A DNA stretch of 9,706 nt from Ruminococcus sp. CAG:403. GTDB lineage: Bacteria; Bacillota; Clostridia; Oscillospirales; Ruminococcaceae. Shown here in pieces: positions 1 to 6,511 of the stretch (position 1 is the first letter of the stretch; each line of letters starts with the position of its first letter). Position numbers and translations under genes: made by a program. Under the pieces are notes generated by a model, which saw only the letters and a list, made by a program, of their open reading frames with translations, had not been told where the DNA came from and made no database searches. The stretch covers positions 4,751 to 14,456 of the forward strand of contig FR899058.1 in the NCBI GenBank assembly GCA_000437255.1, given 5' to 3'.

Positions 1-1471
1 AACCGTATCCTGTGGAACAGGGGTGATTTATGACTGCAACTTACAAAAGCTCGTCAATGACACCCAAAAGTATGTTGCCGTTGTCCAGCCTTCTCCGGAA
101 GGTGTCGCTGCTGTTTTACCGCATGTTTTGGATCGAAAAGCCTTCTATCAATCCATTGCATATGGAAAGCCATTCACTTGTTTGGTGGATACCGCTGCCA
201 TTGATTCGGAAGATGTACGTGTATTTACCGTACCCATTCGAAACGGTACCCATCAACTTGCACAGCATCTCATCGGCTATCTGCAAAATGGAGTAGGTGT
301 TTCCGGGCTGGAAGCTGCTTATGATTCCTACTTGCGCAGCATAAGTGCAACTGCTTCTGTCACTTTTTCAGTAGATGGATCCGGCGCTGTTCTATCCGGG
401 GAAAAGAAACAGGTGCGGCAAGGCGGACAAGTTTCCGCCGGATTGGTCACGACACTGCATAAAACCATTCAAACCATTTGCGAAGAGGAAGGTGCCGCTT
501 TGGAAAAAGGTGTGGTTCTGGTGATGGATTGCAGCAATGGTGATGTTCTAGGCCTTGCAAGCTTTCCAAACTATGACAGCACACATTTAGAGGATGCCCT
601 TCAAGATCCTGACAGTCCTCTGATTAACCGTGCCTGTTACGCCTACAATGTCGGATCTATTTTTAAGCTGGTAACTGCCGCCGATGCCAAATCAGAGGGA
701 TTGGCAGAAGGATTCCGACAGTACTGCACAGGTTCCATCTCCGTTGGCACGCAGCTGTTTCGATGCCACGATACACAGGGGCACGGCTGGCAAACGATGA
801 AGACCGCTATGATGCACTCCTGTAATCCCTATTTTATTGCATTGAGTCAGAAGCTGTCTTCGGAGAAACTTCTGCAAACTGCCAAAGCTTTTGGATTTGG
901 AGAAGCCTGGATGCTGGCGGATGGCATTCCTGTTGCCGGCGGTACCCTTCCCACACGCTCTCAAATGGATTTGCCAGCAGAACAAGCCAATTTCTGTTTT
1001 GGGCAAGGCGTTTTAACAGCAACACCCCTTCAAATCGGACGATTTACGTGTGCCATTGCAAACGGCGGTATGCTGCCCACACCACGCTGCATCAAAGGAA
1101 AAACCAAAGATGGCATCACGCTTTATGAAACAACAGAACCTGTGATGCGGCAGGCGGTTTCTTCCGATTTAGCAGCTTATCTGCAATCCCTAATGGTTTT
1201 CGCTGCTATGGAAAACCCGGACTTCCAAGGCAAACCGGATCACATGTCTGTTGGTGCCAAAACTTCCACCGCACAAACAGGACGCTATGACGAAAATGGA
1301 GTAGAGTATTGTCATGGTTGGGTGACTGGTTTCTTTCCGGCAGAACAGCCACAGTATACTGTTACGGTACTCGCAGAAGACGGCGGATATGGAAATGAGG
1401 CAGCTGCCCCAATTTTCCGCTCTGTAATTGAACGCATAACAGAAGAACTATATCTAGAGGATGTCTCCTAA
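1..1471 (+). CDS. Class B penicillin-binding protein (transpeptidase), 5' partial
   Basis: This is a D,D-transpeptidase that cross-links peptidoglycan outside the membrane. The frame is open to the left edge. The GTG at 23 is probably an internal valine, because the codons around it read GVIYDCN, which matches the conserved start of the class B N-terminal domain (family form RG-IYDRNG). The membrane anchor and true start therefore lie upstream of the window. Counting the GTG as residue 1, residues 1-130 are the non-catalytic pedestal and about 145-480 the transpeptidase domain. The nucleophile motif SxxK is S212-I-F-K215 and the second motif SxN is S266-C-N268. The third motif, normally KTG, reads K413-T-S-T. 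The C-terminal part carries a typical QANFCFGQG and TATPLQIG stretch. No hairpin terminator follows the stop. SpoVD/FtsI/PBP2 subfamily cannot be decided without the N-terminus. The family is secure; the exact role is not. Confidence 0.9.
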   Translation, partial: TVSCGTGVIYDCNLQKLVNDTQKYVAVVQPSPEGVAAVLPHVLDRKAFYQSIAYGKPFTCLVDTAAIDSEDVRVFTVPIRNGTHQLAQHLIGYLQNGVGVSGLEAAYDSYLRSISATASVTFSVDGSGAVLSGEKKQVRQGGQVSAGLVTTLHKTIQTICEEEGAALEKGVVLVMDCSNGDVLGLASFPNYDSTHLEDALQDPDSPLINRACYAYNVGSIFKLVTAADAKSEGLAEGFRQYCTGSISVGTQLFRCHDTQGHGWQTMKTAMMHSCNPYFIALSQKLSSEKLLQTAKAFGFGEAWMLADGIPVAGGTLPTRSQMDLPAEQANFCFGQGVLTATPLQIGRFTCAIANGGMLPTPRCIKGKTKDGITLYETTEPVMRQAVSSDLAAYLQSLMVFAAMENPDFQGKPDHMSVGAKTSTAQTGRYDENGVEYCHGWVTGFFPAEQPQYTVTVLAEDGGYGNEAAAPIFRSVIERITEELYLEDVS

Positions 1472-1489
1472 TTCATATAATATTCATAT
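1471..1489. repeat. Direct repeat ATTCATAT x2, possible operator
   Basis: ATTCATAT occurs at 1471-1478 and again at 1482-1489, an 11-bp period and so about one helical turn. The same stretch contains an imperfect palindrome, CATAT-N7-ATATG, at 1474-1490. It lies 18 bp upstream of the -35 element of the metal-GTPase operon, a reasonable place for a regulator. It does not match the Zur or Fur consensus that I know. A-T richness makes chance similarity quite possible. Confidence 0.25.
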
Positions 1490-1507
1490 GCAGAGAATGG
1501 AAAACGC

Positions 1508-1536
1508 TTGCATGTCCCTCCAAAACGTGTTATACT
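1508..1536 (+). promoter_or_regulatory. SigA-type promoter of the GTPase-coaBC operon
   Basis: The -35 element is TTGCAT (1508-1513), followed by a 17-bp spacer and a -10 element TATACT (1531-1536) preceded by TG-T, an extended -10. The predicted start is near 1543, giving a leader of about 46 nt to the ATG at 1589. A second extended -10, TGC-TATAAA (1552-1560), lies downstream but has no good -35 at the right distance. Confidence 0.65.
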
Positions 1537-1588
1537 ATTTTATTATGGCTTTGCTATAAAATTTTTCATTTGGAAAGAAGATTGTATC

Positions 1589-2722
1589 ATGACAAAGATT
1601 ACCATATTTTCCGGTTTCTTAGGCGCTGGAAAAACAACTTTAATAAAGAAGCTGATCGCAGAAGCTTATCAAAATGAAAAGCTGGTTCTCATTGAAAATG
1701 AATTCGGAGAAATTGGCATCGATGGCGGATTCCTGCAAGATGCTGGAGTTGCCATTACAGAAATGAATTCCGGTTGCATCTGCTGTAGTCTGGTTGGTGA
1801 TTTTGGTGCAGCTTTGAAAAAGGTACTGGAAACCTATGCACCAGACCGCATTCTGATTGAGCCTTCTGGCGTCGGCAAGCTGAGTGATGTCATTCGTGCC
1901 GTACAAAATCTGCACGAAGAACAGGTTACACTGGATGGTTTTGCAACAGTTGTCGATGCGAAGAAGTGCAAAATGTATCAAAAGAACTTCGGTGAATTCT
2001 TCAACAACCAAATTGAATATGCAAGCTGTATCATTCTCAGCCACACGGCTGGACTGAAAGAAGAAAAACTGGATGCCAGCGTAAAGTTGATTCGTTCCTG
2101 CAACCCAGCTGCACCGATCATTACGACCGATTGGGATGCATTGAGCGGCGCACAGATTATGGAAGCCATCAATCAAACAGATACGCTGGATCATGCCTTA
2201 GAAGAGTTGCTGGAAGAGGCACAGGATCACGATGAGGATACATGCTGTGACCATGACCATGAGCATGAACATCATCATGAGCACGAGCATCATCACGATC
2301 ATGACCATGAACACGAGCATCATCACGACCACGACCATGAGCACGAACATCATCACGATCATGGCCATGAGCATGAACACCATCATGATGGTTCTTGCAG
2401 CTGCGGACACGATCACCACGATCATGATCATCACCATCATCATGCTGATGAAGTGTTCCAGAGCTGGGGCGTTGAGACTGCAAAGCACTTCACCAAGGAA
2501 AGCATTACAGCAGCTTTGAATCAGCTGGATCAGGCAGACACTTACGGAATGGTTCTGCGTGCAAAGGGAATTGTTCCTGGGGAGGACGGTACCTGGATTC
2601 ATTTCGATTATGTACCAGGCACACCAGATGTTCGTACTGGAAGTGCCGGCACCATCGGACGGCTTTGTGTCATTGGCTCCAAGATTCAGGAAGCTGCTCT
2701 GGCAGAACTGTTCCACGTTTAA
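1589..2722 (+). CDS. CobW/G3E-family metal GTPase with His-rich loop
   Basis: This 377-residue protein is a COG0523 (CobW/YciC/ZNG1-like) GTPase. Characterised members are metallochaperones that deliver or spare zinc or other metals using GTP. Walker A is GFLGAGKT (residues 9-16), followed by ENEFGE at 36-41. The metal-binding CxCC is C63-I-C65-C66, and the Walker B-like segment is LIEPSG (89-94). The usual guanine motif appears as LSHTAGL (150-156). Residues 214-285 hold about 38 histidines in HD/HE repeats, flanked by Cys pairs C219-C220 and C270/C272. A compact CobW C-terminal domain (about 286-377) ends the chain. The ATG at 1589 is chosen because homology starts at once (MTKITIFSGF) and GGAAAG lies 11 nt upstream; upstream in-frame codons overlap the promoter. 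It is the first gene of the operon; the next begins 14 nt after its stop. The metal is not shown by sequence; zinc is the likeliest inference. Confidence 0.93.
   Translation: MTKITIFSGFLGAGKTTLIKKLIAEAYQNEKLVLIENEFGEIGIDGGFLQDAGVAITEMNSGCICCSLVGDFGAALKKVLETYAPDRILIEPSGVGKLSDVIRAVQNLHEEQVTLDGFATVVDAKKCKMYQKNFGEFFNNQIEYASCIILSHTAGLKEEKLDASVKLIRSCNPAAPIITTDWDALSGAQIMEAINQTDTLDHALEELLEEAQDHDEDTCCDHDHEHEHHHEHEHHHDHDHEHEHHHDHDHEHEHHHDHGHEHEHHHDGSCSCGHDHHDHDHHHHHADEVFQSWGVETAKHFTKESITAALNQLDQADTYGMVLRAKGIVPGEDGTWIHFDYVPGTPDVRTGSAGTIGRLCVIGSKIQEAALAELFHV
2249..2443 (+). repeat. In-frame His/Asp/Glu tandem repeat region
   Basis: Within the GTPase gene, a 30-bp unit encoding DHDHEHEHHH is repeated. 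Three adjoining copies lie at 2297-2326, 2327-2356 and 2357-2386, the last with Gly in place of one Asp. A further copy lies at 2249-2278, and between it and the triplet is an 18-bp partial unit (2279-2296). Copies differ mainly at synonymous third positions (CAT/CAC, GAT/GAC, GAA/GAG), so they are not a fresh duplication and the peptide seems to be kept by selection. The tract ends in a run of five histidines. In this family such loops bind or buffer metal. Confidence 0.85.
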
Positions 2723-2736
2723 TGGAGGGCGTCAAC

Positions 2737-3699
2737 ATGGCAAAGCAACCACAGCAAGCGGATGTACCGGTTTATCTGTTTACCGGATTTTTGGAAGCAG
2801 GCAAAACCAAGTTCATCCAAGAAACATTGGAAGATAAGCGCTTCAACAACGGAGAAAAGACCATGCTGCTGCTCTGTGAAGAAGGCGAAGAAGAGTATGA
2901 CATTGACCTATTTCCCTGCAAAGAAGTATATCAGCGTGTCATAGAGGATATCTCCGAACTGAATCCGCAGCATTTACAGGAACTGCTGACAGAATGCGGT
3001 GCACAGCGAGTGGTCATCGAATACAATGGCATGTGGCAGCTGCAAACGCTGTTCAATTCCATTCCAGATAACTGGACTGTCTATCAAGAAATGTTCTTTG
3101 CAGATGCAACTACCTTTCTGAACTACAATGCCAACATGCGCAGTCTGGTTGTGGACAAACTCAACACCTGTGAATTGGTCGTCTTCAATCGATTCCAGCC
3201 AGATATGGACAAAATGGAATTCCATAAGCTGGTGCGTGCCATCAGCCGCCGAACCGATATTGCATACGAATATGCAAACGGAAAAGTGGAATACGATGAA
3301 ATTCAGGATCCGCTTCCGTTTGATGTCAATGCAGATGTCATTGTCATTGCAGATACTGACTATGCACTCTGGTACCGAGACTTGATGGAAGATCCCAAGA
3401 AATACGATGGAAAAACCGTAAAATTCAAGGGAATTGTTGCCCATGACCGCACCTTTCCACCGCAGACCTTTGCTGTCGGCCGTCATGTTATGACCTGCTG
3501 CGCAGAGGATATTACCTATCACTGTGTTGTTGCACAGTGGAACGGTGCCGATGCCCTGCAATCCCGTCAATGGATTCAGGCAACGGGTAAAATCAAAGTG
3601 CAGAAGCATAAGCTCTACCGTGGAAAAGGTCCTGTTCTCTATATTACAAATGCCTCTCTCACTACTCCGCCGCAACAGGAAGTGGCTACTTTCTATTAA
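2737..3699 (+). CDS. G3E GTPase-like protein with YcgQ/DUF1980-type C-terminal domain
   Basis: This 320-residue protein appears to join two modules. Residues about 10-190 resemble a G3E GTPase: Walker A is GFLEAGKT (17-24), a Walker B-like segment is VVIEYNG (92-98), and VVFNRFQ (148-154) sits where NKxD is expected. The CxCC metal motif and His-rich loop of its neighbour are absent. Residues about 195-320 resemble the C-terminal part of YcgQ (TIGR03943/DUF1980), with an OB-like pattern of strands and the characteristic GRHVMTCCAED (248-258; C254-C255). In other bacteria YcgQ pairs with the YcgR permease and is often near COG0523 GTPases. The start is the ATG at 2737 because GGAGGG (2724-2729) lies 7 nt upstream, although the frame is open further back into the preceding gene. 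It is probably co-translated with the first GTPase and may be its partner in metal handling. The fold assignment of the C-terminal half rests on motif recognition only. Confidence 0.8.
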   Translation: MAKQPQQADVPVYLFTGFLEAGKTKFIQETLEDKRFNNGEKTMLLLCEEGEEEYDIDLFPCKEVYQRVIEDISELNPQHLQELLTECGAQRVVIEYNGMWQLQTLFNSIPDNWTVYQEMFFADATTFLNYNANMRSLVVDKLNTCELVVFNRFQPDMDKMEFHKLVRAISRRTDIAYEYANGKVEYDEIQDPLPFDVNADVIVIADTDYALWYRDLMEDPKKYDGKTVKFKGIVAHDRTFPPQTFAVGRHVMTCCAEDITYHCVVAQWNGADALQSRQWIQATGKIKVQKHKLYRGKGPVLYITNASLTTPPQQEVATFY

Positions 3700-3722
3700 G
3701 GCGCAGAAAGGACGTGCCCCCT

Positions 3723-4922
3723 ATGCAGCTATTAAAGGGAAAAACAGTTGTTCTTGCCGTCAGCGGCGGAATTGCAGCTTATAAAATCCCCAATCTTGCA
3801 CGCATGCTGATCAAGCAAGGCGCCCGTGTGCAGGTTGTTATGACAAAAAATGCAACACACTTTATCACACCGTTTACCTTTTCCACGCTCACCAAGCAAA
3901 ACTGTTTGGTGGATACTTTCGAGGAACCGGTTTCGTATAGTGTAGAGCACGTTGCACTTGCCAAGCAAGCCGATCTTGTTCTAGTGGCGCCTGCCACCGC
4001 CAATGTCATCGGTAAGCTGGCAAACGGTTTGGCAGATGATATGCTGACTACAACCATTTTGGCATGCACCTGCCCCATTCTGATTGCACCTGCTATGAAT
4101 CACAATATGCTGCACAATCCTATGGTAGAGGAAAACATCCAAAAACTCAGCCGCTTCTATACCATAATTCCACCGGAACATGGCATGCTGGCAAACGGGG
4201 ATGATGGAGACGGTCGTATGCCAAGTGAGGAAGTGCTGTTGGATTATGTGCTCCAGGAACTTGCTTTTCCAAAGGATCTTTCCGGACAAACTGTCTTGGT
4301 TACAGCCGGTGCAACACAGGAGCCAATGGATCCTGTTCGCTATATCACCAATCATTCCACCGGAAAAATGGGTTATGCCATTGCACAAAATGCTGCTCGA
4401 AGAGGTGCATCCGTTACACTGATCAGCGGAAAAACGACATTGCCAGTTCCTCGATTTGTACAACAATTTGTACCAATTGTTACCGCAGAAGAGCTGCACC
4501 AGGCAGTGGTGCAACATGCCGCACAATGTGACCTTGTAATTATGTCGGCAGCTGTTGCAGATTATCGACCTACCGTGGTGCAGACTGAAAAGATCAAGAA
4601 GCATGATACCGTTAGTACCCTGTCTCTGGAACGCACCGCAGATATTTTGGCAGAGCTGGGACAAAACAAGCGTCCCGGACAATATCTTTGCGGATTTTCG
4701 ATGGAGACGGAATCCCTTTTGGAAAATTCCCGAAAAAAGCTGGAGCAAAAGAATCTGGATCTCATTGTTGCCAACAACCTCAAACAGCCAGGTGCCGGAT
4801 TTGCAATTGACACCAATTTGGTAACCCTTCTGACAAAAGAAGAAACCGTTTCACTTCCCCTGCTTTCCAAAGAAGCAGTAGCGGAACAGCTTTTGACATT
4901 CATACAAAATCATCGTGCTTAA
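3723..4922 (+). CDS. coaBC: Bifunctional phosphopantothenoylcysteine decarboxylase / phosphopantothenate-cysteine ligase
   Basis: CoaBC (Dfp) converts 4'-phosphopantothenate, cysteine and a nucleotide triphosphate into 4'-phosphopantetheine in the cytosol. At 399 residues it is of normal length. The N-terminal FMN-dependent CoaC domain (about 1-180) shows SGGIAAYK (14-21), the catalytic H76, APATANVIGKLANG (89-102) and PAMN (123-126). The segment normally written LACGD reads LANGD (156-160), so the usual cysteine is Asn158. The CoaB domain (about 188-395) shows VTAGATQEPMDPVRYITN (193-210), HSTGKMG (211-217), AAVADYRP (276-283) and the lysine motif KIKK (290-293). The ATG at 3723 has AAAGGA 10 nt upstream; the GTG at 3714 would sit only 1 nt after that site and is rejected. 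The gene begins 23 nt after the fused GTPase and ends before a terminator, so it is the last gene of the metal-GTPase operon. It completes the pathway that CoaX starts in the other operon. Confidence 0.96.
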   Translation: MQLLKGKTVVLAVSGGIAAYKIPNLARMLIKQGARVQVVMTKNATHFITPFTFSTLTKQNCLVDTFEEPVSYSVEHVALAKQADLVLVAPATANVIGKLANGLADDMLTTTILACTCPILIAPAMNHNMLHNPMVEENIQKLSRFYTIIPPEHGMLANGDDGDGRMPSEEVLLDYVLQELAFPKDLSGQTVLVTAGATQEPMDPVRYITNHSTGKMGYAIAQNAARRGASVTLISGKTTLPVPRFVQQFVPIVTAEELHQAVVQHAAQCDLVIMSAAVADYRPTVVQTEKIKKHDTVSTLSLERTADILAELGQNKRPGQYLCGFSMETESLLENSRKKLEQKNLDLIVANNLKQPGAGFAIDTNLVTLLTKEETVSLPLLSKEAVAEQLLTFIQNHRA

Positions 4923-4940
4923 CGATTCATAGATGGAATG

Positions 4941-4990
4941 AACGTGTACCCATTGCAGCAAGTTCTGCATCCGGTGCACGTTTCTTTTTT
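4941..4990 (+). terminator. Rho-independent terminator after coaBC (first hairpin)
   Basis: AACGTGTACC (4941-4950) pairs with GGTGCACGTT (4973-4982) through 10 bp including one U-G wobble. Inside it TGCAG/CTGCA forms a second short stem around CAAGTT. A U-rich tail (TTTCTTTTTT, 4981-4990) follows. It lies 18 nt after the coaBC stop. Confidence 0.8.
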
Positions 4991-5019
4991 CCTAGTTCTC
5001 CTAGGAGAAAAGAATTTTT
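4982..5019 (+). terminator. Second, overlapping hairpin with U-tract
   Basis: TTCTTTTTTCCTAG (4982-4995) pairs with CTAGGAGAAAAGAA (5001-5014) through 14 positions with a single U-G wobble around a TTCTC loop. TTTTT follows (5015-5019). The U-tail of the first terminator forms the 5' arm of this hairpin, so it may act as a fail-safe once the first has been passed. The stretch TTCTCCTAGGAGAA (4996-5009) is also a perfect 14-bp DNA palindrome and could instead be a protein site. Confidence 0.6.
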
Positions 5020-5050
5020 CCACATTTTTCCAAAATCCGTGCAATCTTCC

Positions 5051-5079
5051 TTGCATTTTTTTACAAAAAATGCTATAAT
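5051..5079 (+). promoter_or_regulatory. SigA-type promoter of the sulfhydrylase gene
   Basis: TTGCAT (5051-5056), a 17-bp spacer and a perfect TATAAT (5074-5079) preceded by TGC, an extended -10. The predicted start is near 5086, leaving a leader of about 73 nt before the ATG at 5159. Confidence 0.8.
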
Positions 5080-5084
5080 AAACT

Positions 5085-5127
5085 TACGAAATGAATTTTT
5101 ACGATAAAGAGCCTGTTTCGTATTTTT
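5085..5127 (+). promoter_or_regulatory. Leader hairpin followed by U5, possible attenuator
   Basis: TACGAAA (5085-5091) pairs with TTTCGTA (5116-5122), closing a 24-nt loop, and TTTTT (5123-5127) follows directly. The shape is terminator-like, but the stem has only 7 bp and the loop is long. If real it would lie at the very 5' end of the mRNA. It does not resemble an S-box or T-box, for which there is too little room. Confidence 0.3.
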
Positions 5128-5158
5128 CTGCGGCATGCTCGAAGATGGAGGTCATACG

Positions 5159-6448
5159 ATGATAAAGCCATGTAATCCAAATGCAAAATTAGAAACCAAA
5201 TGCCTACATGCCGGATATACACCGGAAAATGGAGGCCCTGGTGTTATGCCAATTGTACAGAGCACCACTTACCGCTTTGATTCCACCGAGCATGTTGCAG
5301 ATTTGTTTGATATGCCCATGGAACCGATGTATTCCCGATTTGCCAATCCAACTTGTGACGCAGTTGAACAAAAAATTGCAGCATTGGAAGGCGGCGTTGG
5401 CGCTATGCTGACTACCAGCGGACAGGCAGCTTCCCTGCTGTCGATCCTGAATGTTTGCAGCGCCGGAGACAGCTTCCTCGCAGCTACAACGATTTACGGC
5501 GGAACGGTCAATCTGTTCGGTGTTACCCTGAAAAAGTTAGGCATCGAGTGTATTTGGGTGCATGCAGATGCTTCTGAAGAAGAAATCCAAAAGGCATTTC
5601 AACCCAATACCAAGGCGGTATTCGGAGAAACCATTGCCAATCCAGCACTGGCTGTGTTTGATATTGAAAAATTTGCTGCCATTGCACATAAGAACCATGT
5701 TCCACTGATTGTGGATAATACATTTGCAACACCTTGTCTGTGTCAGCCCATTCAATTTGGTGCAGATATTGTGGTACATTCTACAACCAAGTATATGGAT
5801 GGCCATGCATTGCAGGGCGGTGGCGTCATTGTAGACAGCGGCAACTTTGACTGGGAAGCCAGCGGCAAATTTCCAGACTTTACGCAGCCGGATGAAAGCT
5901 ACCACGGCGTTGTATACACCCGTGAATTCGGAAAAATGGCATATATCATCAAGGCAAGAATGCAGCTGATGCGAGACTTTGGCTGCTACCCGTCCGCACA
6001 TTCTGCATTCCTCTTGAATCTTGGCTTAGAAACACTGCCGATTCGTATGAAGCAGTACTGCGAAAATGCAACTGCTGTTGCAAAATTCCTGGAAACTTCT
6101 GATAAAATTGTATCCGTAACTTATCCCGGACTGGAAACCGATCAATACCATGCACTTGCACAAAAATACCTGCCAAATGGCACCTGCGGCGTTATTTCCT
6201 TCTCCATTAAGGGCGGTCGGCCGGCAGCCGTACGGTTCATGGATGCGCTGGAACTCGCCAGCATTGAAGTGCATGTTGCAGATATTCGCACCTGTGTACT
6301 GCATCCGGCTTCCGCAACGCATCGTCAGCTGACTGAAGAGCAGCTGGTTGCAGCTGGTATTGACGGCGGTTTGATTCGTCTGTCAGTTGGTCTGGAACAT
6401 GTGGATGACATTCTTGCAGACGTTAAGCAGGCATTGGATCGTGTATAA
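5159..6448 (+). CDS. metY: O-acetylhomoserine sulfhydrylase-type PLP enzyme (Cys/Met metabolism)
   Basis: This 429-residue protein is a member of the Cys/Met metabolism PLP-dependent family, and its length and N-terminal pattern (LETKCLHAGYTP, then PIVQSTTYRF) fit the O-acetylhomoserine aminocarboxypropyltransferase branch. That enzyme makes homocysteine from O-acetylhomoserine and sulfide. The PLP lysine is K211 in HSTTKYMDGH (207-216); YSRFANPT (58-65) supplies the phosphate-binding Tyr and Arg from the partner subunit; D186 in VDNTFATP contacts the pyridinium; and R407 in GLIRLSVGLEH (404-414) binds the substrate carboxylate. The start at 5159 has GGAGG (5147-5151) 7 nt upstream; the in-frame ATG at 5135 lacks this support. 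The gene is monocistronic, with its own promoter and terminator. A methionine gamma-lyase or cystathionine-type activity cannot be excluded from sequence, but the roughly 430-residue length favours the sulfhydrylase. Confidence 0.9.
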   Translation: MIKPCNPNAKLETKCLHAGYTPENGGPGVMPIVQSTTYRFDSTEHVADLFDMPMEPMYSRFANPTCDAVEQKIAALEGGVGAMLTTSGQAASLLSILNVCSAGDSFLAATTIYGGTVNLFGVTLKKLGIECIWVHADASEEEIQKAFQPNTKAVFGETIANPALAVFDIEKFAAIAHKNHVPLIVDNTFATPCLCQPIQFGADIVVHSTTKYMDGHALQGGGVIVDSGNFDWEASGKFPDFTQPDESYHGVVYTREFGKMAYIIKARMQLMRDFGCYPSAHSAFLLNLGLETLPIRMKQYCENATAVAKFLETSDKIVSVTYPGLETDQYHALAQKYLPNGTCGVISFSIKGGRPAAVRFMDALELASIEVHVADIRTCVLHPASATHRQLTEEQLVAAGIDGGLIRLSVGLEHVDDILADVKQALDRV

Positions 6449-6465
6449 TTAATAAGAATGAAACG

Positions 6466-6506
6466 AAAACCAGCTGCACGGAATACTTCCGTACAGCTGG
6501 TTTTTT
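6466..6506. terminator. Bidirectional terminator between convergent genes
   Basis: AAAACCAGCTGCACGGAA (6466-6483) and TTCCGTACAGCTGGTTTT (6487-6504) form an 18-position stem with one C-A mismatch and a TAC loop. A run of T (6501-6506) follows on the plus strand, and the complementary strand ends its hairpin in TTTT then CGTTTC. It lies in the 63-bp gap between the sulfhydrylase and the minus-strand HD gene and can serve both. Confidence 0.92.
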
Positions 6507-6511
6507 AGAAA

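Noticed and set aside
23..25. GTG as start of the first gene
   Set aside because: The frame stays open to the left edge and the codons before it fit the conserved family motif, so it is an internal codon.
1472..1588. Zur or Fur box in front of the metal-GTPase operon
   Set aside because: No palindrome close to the known consensus sequences was found; only the A-T-rich direct repeat is present.
2249..2443. CRISPR array or intergenic satellite
   Set aside because: The 30-bp repeat has no spacers, is in frame and encodes a His-rich loop typical of the protein family.
2169..2716. Long antisense and alternate-frame open frames over the GTPase gene, rich in Asp/Arg or Met/Ile
   Set aside because: They are by-products of the His codon repeat (CAT/CAC read in other frames or backwards) and have no recognisable domain.
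3714..3716. GTG start for coaBC
   Set aside because: It lies only 1 nt after the AAAGGA site; the ATG at 3723 has proper spacing and matches family N-termini.
5135..5137. ATG start for the sulfhydrylase
   Set aside because: The GGAGG site lies downstream of it and points to the ATG at 5159; the extra residues do not fit the family.
5086..5158. S-box (SAM) or T-box riboswitch before the sulfhydrylase gene
   Set aside because: Only about 73 nt of leader exist and no core motif of either class is visible.
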